A stretch of DNA of 64,000 bases, taken from Gammaproteobacteria bacterium. GTDB taxonomy: Bacteria; Pseudomonadota; Gammaproteobacteria; Competibacterales; Competibacteraceae. The position numbers and the translations under genes are program-made. The notes under the pieces are model-generated. The model was not told the origin of the DNA, did no database searches, and worked only from the letters and a program-made list of their open reading frames with translations. Shown here piece after piece: positions 16,197-24,245 of the stretch. Location: NCBI GenBank assembly GCA_024235095.1, contig JACKNC010000002.1, positions 682,001-746,000 of the forward strand. Direction: 5' to 3'. Numbering within the stretch: the first letter of the stretch is position 1; every line of letters begins with the position of its first letter.

Positions 16197-17181
16197 ATTC
16201 CAACCCGTCATGCACGCTGACCAACTGAAACGCCTGGCCAGCCAGGTTTTGACCCTTGAAGCCCAGGCCGTGGAACAACTCAAAAGCCGCATTGACGACC
16301 GCTTTGTCCATGCCTGTGGCCTTATGTTGCGCTGCCAGGGACGCATCGTGGTTTTGGGTATTGGCAAATCCGGACACATCGGCGGCAAAATCGCTGCTAC
16401 TTTGGCCAGTACCGGCACTCCGGCTTTTTTCGTCCACCCCGCCGAGGCCAGCCACGGCGACATGGGCATGATCACGGCGCAGGATGTCGTGCTGGCGCTG
16501 TCGAATTCCGGGGAAACCGATGAAATTCTGACGCTGTTACCATTACTCAAACGTCTGGGCGTTCCGCTGATCGCACTGACGGGTAACCCCAGCTCTACTT
16601 TGGCGAAAACCGCTGAGGTTCACATCGACGTCAGCGTTCCCCAGGAAGCCTGTCCCCTAGGTTTGGCTCCAACCTCCAGCACCACCGCTACGCTGGCGAT
16701 GGGCGATGCGCTGGCCGTGGCGTTGCTGGAGGCACGCGGCTTTACCGCCGAAGATTTCGCCCGCTCCCATCCCGGTGGCCGGCTTGGGCGCCGCCTGCTG
16801 CTGCTCACCGACGACGTGATGCATACCGGCGAACAAATGCCACGCAGTATGCCTGACGACCTGCTCAAGGACGCTCTGCTGGAGATGAGCCGCAAGAGCC
16901 TGGGAACCACCGTGGTGGTCGACTCCGACGACTGTGTGCTGGGCGTTTTTACCGATGGTGACCTGCGTCGCGCGCTGGACCGGCAGGTGGACGTGCATAC
17001 GGCCCGGGTCGCTGAAGTCATGACGCACCCCTGTAAAACTATTGCGCCGGGCGCCTTGGCCGCCGAGGCGCTGCGCATGATGCAGGAATACCGGATTAAT
17101 GCGCTACCCGTGGTAAACTCCGCTGGAAAATTGGCTGGGGTGCTGAACATGCATGATCTGTTGCGCGCCGGTGTGCTGTAG
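16189..17181 (+). CDS. kdsD: D-arabinose 5-phosphate isomerase
   Basis: Converts ribulose 5-phosphate to arabinose 5-phosphate, the first step of Kdo synthesis for LPS. The 330-residue protein has an N-terminal SIS domain (GIGKSGHIGGKIAATLASTG, then SNSGETDE) and two CBS repeats from about residue 205 onward (LGTTVVVDSDD, INALPVVNSAGKLAG). It is followed by kdsC at 23 bases, the usual start of the kds-lpt-rpoN cluster. Confidence 0.96.
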   Translation: MTEFQPVMHADQLKRLASQVLTLEAQAVEQLKSRIDDRFVHACGLMLRCQGRIVVLGIGKSGHIGGKIAATLASTGTPAFFVHPAEASHGDMGMITAQDVVLALSNSGETDEILTLLPLLKRLGVPLIALTGNPSSTLAKTAEVHIDVSVPQEACPLGLAPTSSTTATLAMGDALAVALLEARGFTAEDFARSHPGGRLGRRLLLLTDDVMHTGEQMPRSMPDDLLKDALLEMSRKSLGTTVVVDSDDCVLGVFTDGDLRRALDRQVDVHTARVAEVMTHPCKTIAPGALAAEALRMMQEYRINALPVVNSAGKLAGVLNMHDLLRAGVL

Positions 17182-17204
17182 CCTCCACTTTCAGGAAATT
17201 CGCA

Positions 17205-17726
17205 ATGCGCGATGTATTGAACAAGGCCGCTCGAATTCAACTGGTGATTTTCGATGTAGATGGCGTCCTCACTGATGGTCGCCTCTACCTGGCTAATGAT
17301 GGCAACGAATTCAAGGCTTTTCACATCCGTGATGGTCATGGCATCAAAATGCTGCTTGATGTCGGTGTGGAGATCGCCATTATCTCCGGTCGCCATGCCG
17401 CCTCAGTGGAACGACGCATGAAAGATTTGGGCATTCGCCATGCCTGCCTGGGGGTAGACGATAAGCGCGTTGTATTCAACAATCTGCTAATGCAGTTGAA
17501 CTTGACTGCCGATCAGGTCGCCTATGTAGGCGATGATTTGATTGATCTGCCGGTGATGACCCAGGTGGGTTTGGCGATCGCCGTGCAGGACGCCGATCCC
17601 TTCGTCAGGCAACATGCACACTGGCAAACTCCTAGCCGAGGTGGGCGTGGCGCAGCGCGCGAAGTCTGTGAATTGTTGCTGGAAGCGCGTGGCCAGTTGG
17701 CGGCGGCGCGGAGCCGCTATCTTTGA
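17205..17726 (+). CDS. kdsC: 3-deoxy-D-manno-octulosonate 8-phosphate phosphatase
   Basis: HAD-family phosphatase removing the phosphate from Kdo-8-P. The HAD motif IFDVDGVLTDG sits near residue 16, IISGR (motif II) near 61 and VGDDLIDLPVM (motif IV) near 108. Length 173 residues, typical of the tetrameric capless KdsC family. An AGGAA ribosome-binding site precedes the ATG. Its stop overlaps the TTG start of lptC. Confidence 0.96.
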   Translation: MRDVLNKAARIQLVIFDVDGVLTDGRLYLANDGNEFKAFHIRDGHGIKMLLDVGVEIAIISGRHAASVERRMKDLGIRHACLGVDDKRVVFNNLLMQLNLTADQVAYVGDDLIDLPVMTQVGLAIAVQDADPFVRQHAHWQTPSRGGRGAAREVCELLLEARGQLAAARSRYL

Positions 17727-18316
17727 CTGTGCCCCCCAGCATCACCGCACGCGGTATTTTTTCTCTGACAGTACTGGCGCTATTGGCCGGTTTGAGCTAT
17801 GGCCTGTTGCAGTGGGTAGAATCCGGCTTGCGTGAGCCAGAACGCGCCAAGAGCCAGGAACCGGTAATGATTATCAACCACTTTCAGGCAGTGCGCCTCA
17901 ACACCGCTGGGGTGCGGGAATATGTGGTTGAAGCGCCGCAACTGGCCCAATTGCCCGACAAACTCGGCGCTCGGATTGAATGGCCTGTACTGGACTGGTA
18001 TCAGCTTGACGGCCAGACCCGTGAGTGGCGATTGCAGTCTGAGCAGGGCTGGGTCGCCGCCGACTATGAGACCGTGCGTTTGGAGGGTGCGGTCACCATG
18101 ACCCGACTCGCCACGAGTGGCAAGCCGCCGGTGACTGTGACCACGCGCGATGTATTGATTCGTCCCGGCGAACGCTATGTTGAAACCGCCGCGCCGGCGC
18201 GGGCAATCACTCCCGGTGGGGAATTACGCGCCGTTGGCGTTCGCGCCTGGTTGGATCAAGAGCGGTTGGAACTGCTTTCCCAGGTAAGAGGTACTTATGA
18301 CCCCCCCAAACCCTAA
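17723..18316 (+). CDS. lptC: LPS export protein LptC
   Basis: Bitopic inner-membrane protein linking the LptBFG transporter to periplasmic LptA. A hydrophobic segment at about residues 9-29 (FSLTVLALLAGLSYGLLQWV) is followed by a periplasmic beta-jellyroll-like domain. The start is unusual: either TTG at 17723, overlapping the kdsC stop, or GTG at 17729; no ATG is available near the N-terminus. It overlaps lptA by 20 bases. Confidence 0.9.
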   Translation: MTVPPSITARGIFSLTVLALLAGLSYGLLQWVESGLREPERAKSQEPVMIINHFQAVRLNTAGVREYVVEAPQLAQLPDKLGARIEWPVLDWYQLDGQTREWRLQSEQGWVAADYETVRLEGAVTMTRLATSGKPPVTVTTRDVLIRPGERYVETAAPARAITPGGELRAVGVRAWLDQERLELLSQVRGTYDPPKP

Positions 18317-18815
18317 ATTCATCTGGGCGCTGGCATTGGCGTTAACGCCCTTATTGGCGATCGCTCTGCCGGAAGACCGCAACCAGCCCATTCAACTGGA
18401 AGCCAGTCGCGGCCAGATTGACCAGAAGACCGGCGTCAGCACTTACGAGGGCAACGTCGTGATCAGCCAGGGTTCCATGCGGCTGACTTCCGACACCGCC
18501 ACCATTTACGTCAAGGATGGCGGTTTCCAGCGTATGGAGGCTACAGGCAAACCGGTCACTTTGCGCTATCGGCCAACGGCAGACAAACCGGAAATTCAGG
18601 GAGTGAGCCCACGAGTCGAGTACGACGTAGTCAGCGCCAAGGTGATCATGAGCGGCGGCGCCCGGTTGACCCAGGGCCAGGACGTATTCACCGGCGACCG
18701 GGTGGAATACGATCTCAAGGACGACGTAGTGCGGGCGCGTGGCGCGGGCAAACAGGGACGCATCCAGTTCACTATCCAGCCGCGCGCCAATGAATCGCCC
18801 GCTAGGAAGCCGTAA
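18297..18815 (+). CDS. lptA: LPS transport periplasmic protein LptA
   Basis: Forms the periplasmic bridge that carries LPS from LptC to LptD. The 172-residue precursor has a signal peptide (FIWALALALTPLLAIALP, cleavage likely near residue 22). The OstA-like jellyroll then has the characteristic QPIQLEASRGQIDQKTG, TYEGNVVISQGSM and DVFTGDRVEYDL strands. It sits two bases before lptB. Confidence 0.95.
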   Translation: MTPPNPKFIWALALALTPLLAIALPEDRNQPIQLEASRGQIDQKTGVSTYEGNVVISQGSMRLTSDTATIYVKDGGFQRMEATGKPVTLRYRPTADKPEIQGVSPRVEYDVVSAKVIMSGGARLTQGQDVFTGDRVEYDLKDDVVRARGAGKQGRIQFTIQPRANESPARKP

Positions 18816-18817
18816 CC

Positions 18818-19543
18818 ATGGCGCAACTGGTCGCCCATGAAATTGTCAAGCGTTATCGCAAACGAGTGGTGGTGGACGCCGCTTCGTTGACCGTCGCCAG
18901 CGGTGAAGTCATCGGTTTATTAGGTCCGAATGGCGCAGGTAAGACCACCTGTTTCTACATGATCGTTGGTTTGATTCATTGCGATGAGGGGCGGGTGCTG
19001 CTCGATGAGCGTGACCTGACTCATCTGCCCATGCATGCTCGTGCTCGCCTGGGTGTTGGCTATCTGCCACAGGAGCCGTCGGTGTTCCGACGCATGAGCG
19101 TTCTGGACAATGTGCTGGCGATTCTGGAAACCCGTCCCGATCTCACGCGGGCTGAACGTCGCGCCCGAGCTGAGGAGCTTTTGCATGAATTGCACGTCGG
19201 GCACTTGCAGGGTAACCCGGGCATCAGCCTGTCGGGCGGCGAACGCCGGCGGGTGGAAATTGCCCGGGCATTAGCGGCCAATCCCGCCTTTATTTTGCTT
19301 GACGAGCCGTTCGCTGGCGTCGATCCCTTATCCGTTCTGGATATTCAGCGCATTATCCGGCATCTTTCCGACCGTGGGATCGGCGTGTTGATCACGGATC
19401 ACAATGTCCGAGAGACGCTGGGTATTTGCGATCGCGCCTACATTCTTAGCGAAGGCCGGATGATCGCCGAGGGCGATTCCACTGCGATCCTTGCTAACCA
19501 GCAGGTGCGCCAAGTCTACCTTGGCGAATCTTTCCAGTTATGA
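18818..19543 (+). CDS. lptB: LPS export ABC transporter ATPase LptB
   Basis: Cytoplasmic ATPase that powers LPS extraction from the inner membrane with LptF and LptG. Walker A LLGPNGAGKTTCFYMIVG at about residue 34, Q-loop YLPQEPSVFRRMSV, signature LSGGERRRVEIARALA and Walker B FILLDEPFAGVDP are all intact. Length 241 residues. lptF and lptG are not in this window. Confidence 0.97.
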   Translation: MAQLVAHEIVKRYRKRVVVDAASLTVASGEVIGLLGPNGAGKTTCFYMIVGLIHCDEGRVLLDERDLTHLPMHARARLGVGYLPQEPSVFRRMSVLDNVLAILETRPDLTRAERRARAEELLHELHVGHLQGNPGISLSGGERRRVEIARALAANPAFILLDEPFAGVDPLSVLDIQRIIRHLSDRGIGVLITDHNVRETLGICDRAYILSEGRMIAEGDSTAILANQQVRQVYLGESFQL

Positions 19544-19660
19544 ATCGAGATAAAATTAGGAATAGATTCCCTTTCGTCATTTCCCTAGCACAGAATGCGC
19601 AAAACCGGCTAGGATTATAGGTAGCTTCAGTTCAACGGATCGACGCCAGATCGTATTGTT

Positions 19661-21124
19661 ATGAGACAGTCATTGCAGCTCCGCCTGGGTCAACAACTGA
19701 CCATGACCCCTCAATTGCAGCAGGCCATTCGCCTCCTGCAACTGTCCAGTCTGGATTTACAGACGGAGATTCAAACCGTTCTCGATTCCAACCTGATGTT
19801 GGAACGCGCTGACGAACTGCCAGAACTGCCGGTGCAGCCGGAAACTCTGGCGGCCCAAACTGCAGCCGACGCCAGCTCCGAAACCGAAGTCGGCGCAGCC
19901 AGCACCGATAACCTGCCGGACGAATTGCCGGTCGACAGCGCCTGGGAAGACATCTACGAGTCCTATGACGGCGCGACCAGCTACTCGCGAAATGAAGACG
20001 ATGAGTGGGATCCTTATGAGCGCTATACCGGCGCTAGCGAATCCTTGCGTGACTATCTGTACTGGCAAATGCGGCTGACGCCGTTTAGCGACCGGGAAAT
20101 GGAGATAGCGACCGCGATTATTGATTCAATCAACGAATCCGGTTACTTAGCGGTATCTCTTGAAGAGATTTGCCAAGGACTGCGCGATCAGTTCGAAGTG
20201 ACCCTCGAAGAAGCCGGGACGGTGCTCAAACAAATCCAGCACTTTGATCCCCAAGGCGTTGCTGCGCGAAGCCCAGCGGAATGTCTGCTTTTGCAGCTGG
20301 AAGCCCTGCCGGATGAGACGCCTTGGCTGGCCGAGGCCCGTCAACTCGTCGAACAGCACCTCGATCTGCTCGCTAATCATGATTTTAATGGTTTGATACG
20401 GCGGCTCAAGGTCTCGCGCGAGGCATTGCAGAGCATTGTCAGTCTGATCCAGTCATTGAACCCCTATCCAGGCGCTCGTCTGTCCAGTGAAGAACCCCAA
20501 TACGTGACGCCAGACGTGCTGGTTTATCGGCAGCAGGCTGCCTGGCGTGTGGAACTGAATCCCGAGAATACCCCCAAATTGCGGATCAACACACGCTATG
20601 CGGCGCTGACCAAACGTAATGGCCAAAGCAGCGACGCCACTTACCTGAAAAATCACTTGCAAGAGGCGCGCTGGTTTTTAAAAAGCTTGCAAAATCGCAA
20701 CGAAACCCTGCTTAAGGTTGCGACCTGCATCGTCGAGCGCCAGCGAGAATTTCTCGAACATGGCGACGAATACATGAAGCCGCTGATTCTGCGCGATGTG
20801 GCCGAAACGTTGGGCATGCACGAATCGACGATTTCGCGTGTCACTACTCAGAAATATATGCATACTCCACGAGGCATTTATGAGTTAAAATACTTTTTCT
20901 CAAGCCACGTCGGCACCAGTGACGGTGGCGAATGCTCTTCCACCGCCATCCGCGCCATGATCCGCAAATTGATCCAGGCGGAAAACCCCGGTAAACCGCT
21001 GAGTGACGATAAAATCGCCAAACTGCTCGGCGCTGAAGGGATTCAAGTGGCTCGGCGGACCGTGGCAAAATACCGGGAAGCGATGTCTATTCCATCATCT
21101 TCGGATCGTAAACGCCTCGTCTGA
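19661..21124 (+). CDS. rpoN: RNA polymerase sigma-54 factor
   Basis: Alternative sigma factor recognising -24/-12 promoters and needing AAA+ activators. The 487-residue protein starts with the glutamine- and leucine-rich region I (QLTMTPQLQQAIRLLQLSSLDLQ), has an acidic region II, a core-binding domain and a helix-turn-helix. The RpoN box at the C-terminus reads ARRTVAKYRE. It is about 120 bases downstream of lptB and heads the PTS-related group. Confidence 0.98.
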   Translation: MRQSLQLRLGQQLTMTPQLQQAIRLLQLSSLDLQTEIQTVLDSNLMLERADELPELPVQPETLAAQTAADASSETEVGAASTDNLPDELPVDSAWEDIYESYDGATSYSRNEDDEWDPYERYTGASESLRDYLYWQMRLTPFSDREMEIATAIIDSINESGYLAVSLEEICQGLRDQFEVTLEEAGTVLKQIQHFDPQGVAARSPAECLLLQLEALPDETPWLAEARQLVEQHLDLLANHDFNGLIRRLKVSREALQSIVSLIQSLNPYPGARLSSEEPQYVTPDVLVYRQQAAWRVELNPENTPKLRINTRYAALTKRNGQSSDATYLKNHLQEARWFLKSLQNRNETLLKVATCIVERQREFLEHGDEYMKPLILRDVAETLGMHESTISRVTTQKYMHTPRGIYELKYFFSSHVGTSDGGECSSTAIRAMIRKLIQAENPGKPLSDDKIAKLLGAEGIQVARRTVAKYREAMSIPSSSDRKRLV

Positions 21125-21190
21125 ACTACCGGAGCGGTTTGCCCCGACCCCATCAACCGCAACCAGACCTGCCAGTCAGGAGTCCATGCC

Positions 21191-21517
21191 ATGCAAATCA
21201 AACTGAGCGGACACCACATCGACATCACCCCAGCGCTGCACGATTATGTGCATGACAAACTGGAACGCATTGAACGGCATTTTGACAACGTCACCAGCGC
21301 CCAAGTGATTCTCAGCGTTGAAAAGTTGCGCCAGAAAGCCGAAGCGACCATTCATGTCGCCGGTAATGACATTTTCGCTGACGCCGTCGATGAAGACTTG
21401 TACGCTGCGATTGACGCCCTGAGCGATAAAATCGATCGTCAGATCAAGAAGCATAAGGAAAAACTGACTGAGAAACATCGCGGTGAAAAGGCGCGCGATT
21501 ATTCCCAACCCGGATGA
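21191..21517 (+). CDS. hpf: Ribosome hibernation promoting factor
   Basis: Short HPF/YfiA-family protein of 108 residues that binds the ribosomal decoding centre and promotes dormancy as 100S particles. Motifs: MQIKLSGHHIDITPALHDYV at the start, AEATIHVAGNDIFA and DLYAAIDALSDKIDRQIKKHKEK. A CAGGAG ribosome-binding site lies eight bases before the ATG at 21191. Location immediately after rpoN is conserved across gammaproteobacteria. Confidence 0.96.
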   Translation: MQIKLSGHHIDITPALHDYVHDKLERIERHFDNVTSAQVILSVEKLRQKAEATIHVAGNDIFADAVDEDLYAAIDALSDKIDRQIKKHKEKLTEKHRGEKARDYSQPG

Positions 21518-21659
21518 GCGTCACTACGGCGATGATGATGCAAGCGCTTTCTCTACTCACCCAGGAACTGGCTAATTCACCACGGACGCAACCAGCAATG
21601 CATATTTGCTGTACGAGTCAATCGGCGCTTTTACTCCAATCTGCACCGCGGAGGGAGCT

Positions 21660-22136
21660 ATGAGCCTGGATATCACCGACTTGATTAGCCATGAGCGGAT
21701 CGTGTGCGATAGCGAAGTGACCAGTAAAAAGCGGGTGATCGAGGTTTTGAGCGAGCTGCTGGCGACAGGAGAAGCAGATCTAACCGTTCGACCGATCTTC
21801 GACAGTCTGATTGGCCGCGAGCGTTTAGGAAGCACCGGTCTAGGCCAGGGGGTGGCCTTGCCTCATGGCCGATTCGGGTTGATTCAGCACGCGATCGGCG
21901 CCTTTGTCAAGCTCCGCAAAAGAGTGGATTTCGACGCCATCGACCAGCAACCCGTGGATTTGGTGTTTGGCTTGTTAGTGCCGGATCACTATACCGATGA
22001 ACATCTCAAGATTCTCGCCTATCTGGCGGAGATGTTCAGCGATCGGGAATTTTGCCGGCAGTTGCGCGAAAGCGACTCAGATCAGCATTTATACGAGCGG
22101 CTCCGGGATTGGAAGCCGCCCGCGCCGCTGCCATGA
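21660..22136 (+). CDS. ptsN: Nitrogen-regulatory PTS protein EIIA-Ntr
   Basis: Regulatory EIIA domain phosphorylated by NPr; influences nitrogen, potassium and envelope functions in relatives. From ATG 21660 (strong GGAGGGAG site) it has 158 residues. The phosphorylated histidine lies in GQGVALPHGRF, near residue 68. Its stop overlaps the hprK ATG (ATGA). The longer frame beginning at 21606 lacks support. Confidence 0.95.
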   Translation: MSLDITDLISHERIVCDSEVTSKKRVIEVLSELLATGEADLTVRPIFDSLIGRERLGSTGLGQGVALPHGRFGLIQHAIGAFVKLRKRVDFDAIDQQPVDLVFGLLVPDHYTDEHLKILAYLAEMFSDREFCRQLRESDSDQHLYERLRDWKPPAPLP

Positions 22137-23101
22137 ACCGTTCGGCAACGGCGCAAACCATTTTCCAGGGACTGGGCGCCTTGCTGGATTTGCACTGGAT
22201 TGGCGGTAAGTCTGGCGCGGAGCGTGTTCTTTGGCCACCGGTCGAAGTCGGTACACCCTTTTATGGATTACTGAACTGGATCCATCCGCCCCGCTTGCAG
22301 ATTTTCGGCGCTGAAGAAAGCGCCTTCCTGAATTCACTGGAATCGACGGTTCGGGAAGTACTGGTTCGGCAGCTGCTAGGGCCGGCCACCGGGGCGATTC
22401 TGATTTGCGATAATCTGGTTGATCAGGCGGAAGTTTTGCGGGTTGGCGCTGACGCCGCCGGAACACCGATCTGGTCGACGCCGTCCGCGCCAATCGTGGT
22501 GCTGGAGCGGCTTTACCACTATCGACAGACGCTGGAATCATCTACCGTCATTCATGGTGAATTGTTGGAAGTCTTCGGGATGGGCGTCCTAGTGACCGGT
22601 GGTAGCGGGATCGGCAAGAGTGAACTGGCCCTGGAGTTGATCAGTCGCGGTCATCGTTTGATCGCCGACGACACACCGAATCTGACCCGAATCGCGCCTG
22701 ATGTGCTGGAAGGCGTCTGTCCACCCACCATCCGGGATCTGCTCGAGGTGCGTGGACTCGGCATTCTCAACATTCGTCGCATGTTTGGCGACAGCGCCAT
22801 CAAGCGCAATAAGCGGGTTCGACTGATCGTCAATCTGGTTAAGCAGGAAGAGATCGTTCCACCGGATGAATCCCGGCTGCGGGGATTGCGCGATACTCAA
22901 GTGATCCTGGGCGTAGGTATTCCGGTGATCACCTTGCCCATTGCGCCCGGCCGCAACCTGGCGGTGCTGCTGGAATGCGCGGTGCGTGACCATATCCTGC
23001 GCCTGAATGGCTATCAGGCGGATGAGGATCTAATGATGCGAATGAACGAAGCCATGGCCGAGGCCGTACCGAGCATGGCGGAGGCTGCGCCATGCGCATA
23101 A
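22133..23101 (+). CDS. hprK: HPr kinase/phosphorylase
   Basis: Bifunctional enzyme that phosphorylates and dephosphorylates a serine of HPr. From ATG 22133 the protein has 322 residues: an N-terminal MurF-like domain and a C-terminal kinase domain with Walker A GGSGIGKSELALELI, ISRGHRLIADD, the family signature LEVRGLGILNIRRMFG and VGIPVITLPIAPGRN. HprK is known from many proteobacteria with incomplete PTS systems; here its partner HPr (23963-24235) keeps the serine in GKSIMGVMML. It overlaps ptsN and rapZ. Confidence 0.96.
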   Translation: MNRSATAQTIFQGLGALLDLHWIGGKSGAERVLWPPVEVGTPFYGLLNWIHPPRLQIFGAEESAFLNSLESTVREVLVRQLLGPATGAILICDNLVDQAEVLRVGADAAGTPIWSTPSAPIVVLERLYHYRQTLESSTVIHGELLEVFGMGVLVTGGSGIGKSELALELISRGHRLIADDTPNLTRIAPDVLEGVCPPTIRDLLEVRGLGILNIRRMFGDSAIKRNKRVRLIVNLVKQEEIVPPDESRLRGLRDTQVILGVGIPVITLPIAPGRNLAVLLECAVRDHILRLNGYQADEDLMMRMNEAMAEAVPSMAEAAPCA

Positions 23102-23949
23102 TTATCGTCAGTGGCCTGTCGGGGTCGGGGAAAACCATCGCATTGCAGACCCTTGAGGATCTGGATTGTTACTGCGTCGATAATCTCCCCTTCAAGCTGA
23201 TTCGGCCATTGGCGCAAGAGATTCTCGCCGCCAGCGCAACGTTGCCGCCTACCGTGGCGGTCGGCGTGGATGCCCGCAACTTTTTCGACGAACTGAGCCG
23301 GTTTCCCGCCATACTGGCCGAGCTGCGCGCTAACGATCTGAGCATCGACGTACTATTTTTACAGGCTGAAGAGGAGGTGTTACTGAAGCGCTATAGCGAA
23401 ACCCGACGCCGTCATCCCCTGGATCTGGGCAGCGTCCCGTTGCGCGAGGCGATTCGTCACGAGCGGCAGTTATTGGAGCCGGTGGTGGCTTGCGCCGACC
23501 TGATCGTCGACACCAGCGACACCAATCTCTACCAGTTACGCGAATTGATCCGTAGCCGGGTGCATGACACGCCAGGGGAGGCCATGTCGCTGCTGTTTGA
23601 ATCCTTTGGTTTTAAAAATGGAGTGCCCTCCGACGCAGATTTCGTTTTTGATGTGCGTTGCCTGCCCAATCCGCACTGGGAGCCGCAATTGCGTCCGCTG
23701 ACTGGACGAGACCAACCGGTGATTGATTTTCTCGACGGTCAGTCTGAAGTGAGAACTATGGTTGATGATCTGCGCCAATTTCTTGCCGAATGGCTGCCGC
23801 GTTTTGAGGAGAGCAACCGAAGCTACCTGACGGTCGCCATCGGTTGTACCGGTGGCCAACACCGTTCCGTTTTCATCGCTGAAACGCTAGGGCGTTATTT
23901 CAGCGCGATGCGGCGCCATGTCATGGTCCGTCACCGGGAACTCAAATGA
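23092..23949 (+). CDS. rapZ: RNase adapter protein RapZ
   Basis: Nucleotide-binding protein that in E. coli delivers the sRNA GlmZ to RNase E and so tunes GlmS and cell-wall precursor supply. The 285-residue protein has Walker A GLSGSGKTIALQTLED at the N-terminus, DNLPFKLI, and the C-terminal RNA-binding part with FDVRCLPNPHW and GCTGGQHRSVFIAETL. It overlaps hprK by 10 bases. Confidence 0.97.
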   Translation: MRIIIVSGLSGSGKTIALQTLEDLDCYCVDNLPFKLIRPLAQEILAASATLPPTVAVGVDARNFFDELSRFPAILAELRANDLSIDVLFLQAEEEVLLKRYSETRRRHPLDLGSVPLREAIRHERQLLEPVVACADLIVDTSDTNLYQLRELIRSRVHDTPGEAMSLLFESFGFKNGVPSDADFVFDVRCLPNPHWEPQLRPLTGRDQPVIDFLDGQSEVRTMVDDLRQFLAEWLPRFEESNRSYLTVAIGCTGGQHRSVFIAETLGRYFSAMRRHVMVRHRELK

Positions 23950-23962
23950 TCATAGGTAGACA

Positions 23963-24235
23963 ATGGTATTGAAACGGGAAGTCGTCATCATCAATAAACT
24001 GGGGTTGCATGCCCGCGCCGCCGCCAAGTTTGTGACGTTGGCGTCTCGCTTTGACGCTGACATCCGTCTGCTGCGCAATGGGCGCGAGGTGAATGGGAAA
24101 AGCATTATGGGGGTGATGATGCTGGCGGCGGCCTGTGGAACCCGGCTGGAATTGTGCGCGGGCGGTCCCGAGGCCGAACAAGCGCTCGAGCATCTGGAAG
24201 AACTGATTCTGCGTCGTTTCGACGAGGACGAGTGA
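23963..24235 (+). CDS. HPr-family phosphocarrier protein (NPr-like)
   Basis: Ninety-residue HPr. The phosphorylated histidine is in NKLGLHARAAAKF near residue 16, and the serine target of HPr kinase is in GKSIMGVMMLAA near residue 46. Both regulatory sites are therefore intact. The acidic C-terminus (RRFDEDE) is slightly longer than usual. It lies between rapZ and the EI gene, so it most likely passes phosphate to EIIA-Ntr. It could be named ptsH or npr; the choice depends on convention. Confidence 0.94.
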   Translation: MVLKREVVIINKLGLHARAAAKFVTLASRFDADIRLLRNGREVNGKSIMGVMMLAAACGTRLELCAGGPEAEQALEHLEELILRRFDEDE

Positions 24236-24245
24236 GGGTCTTCCC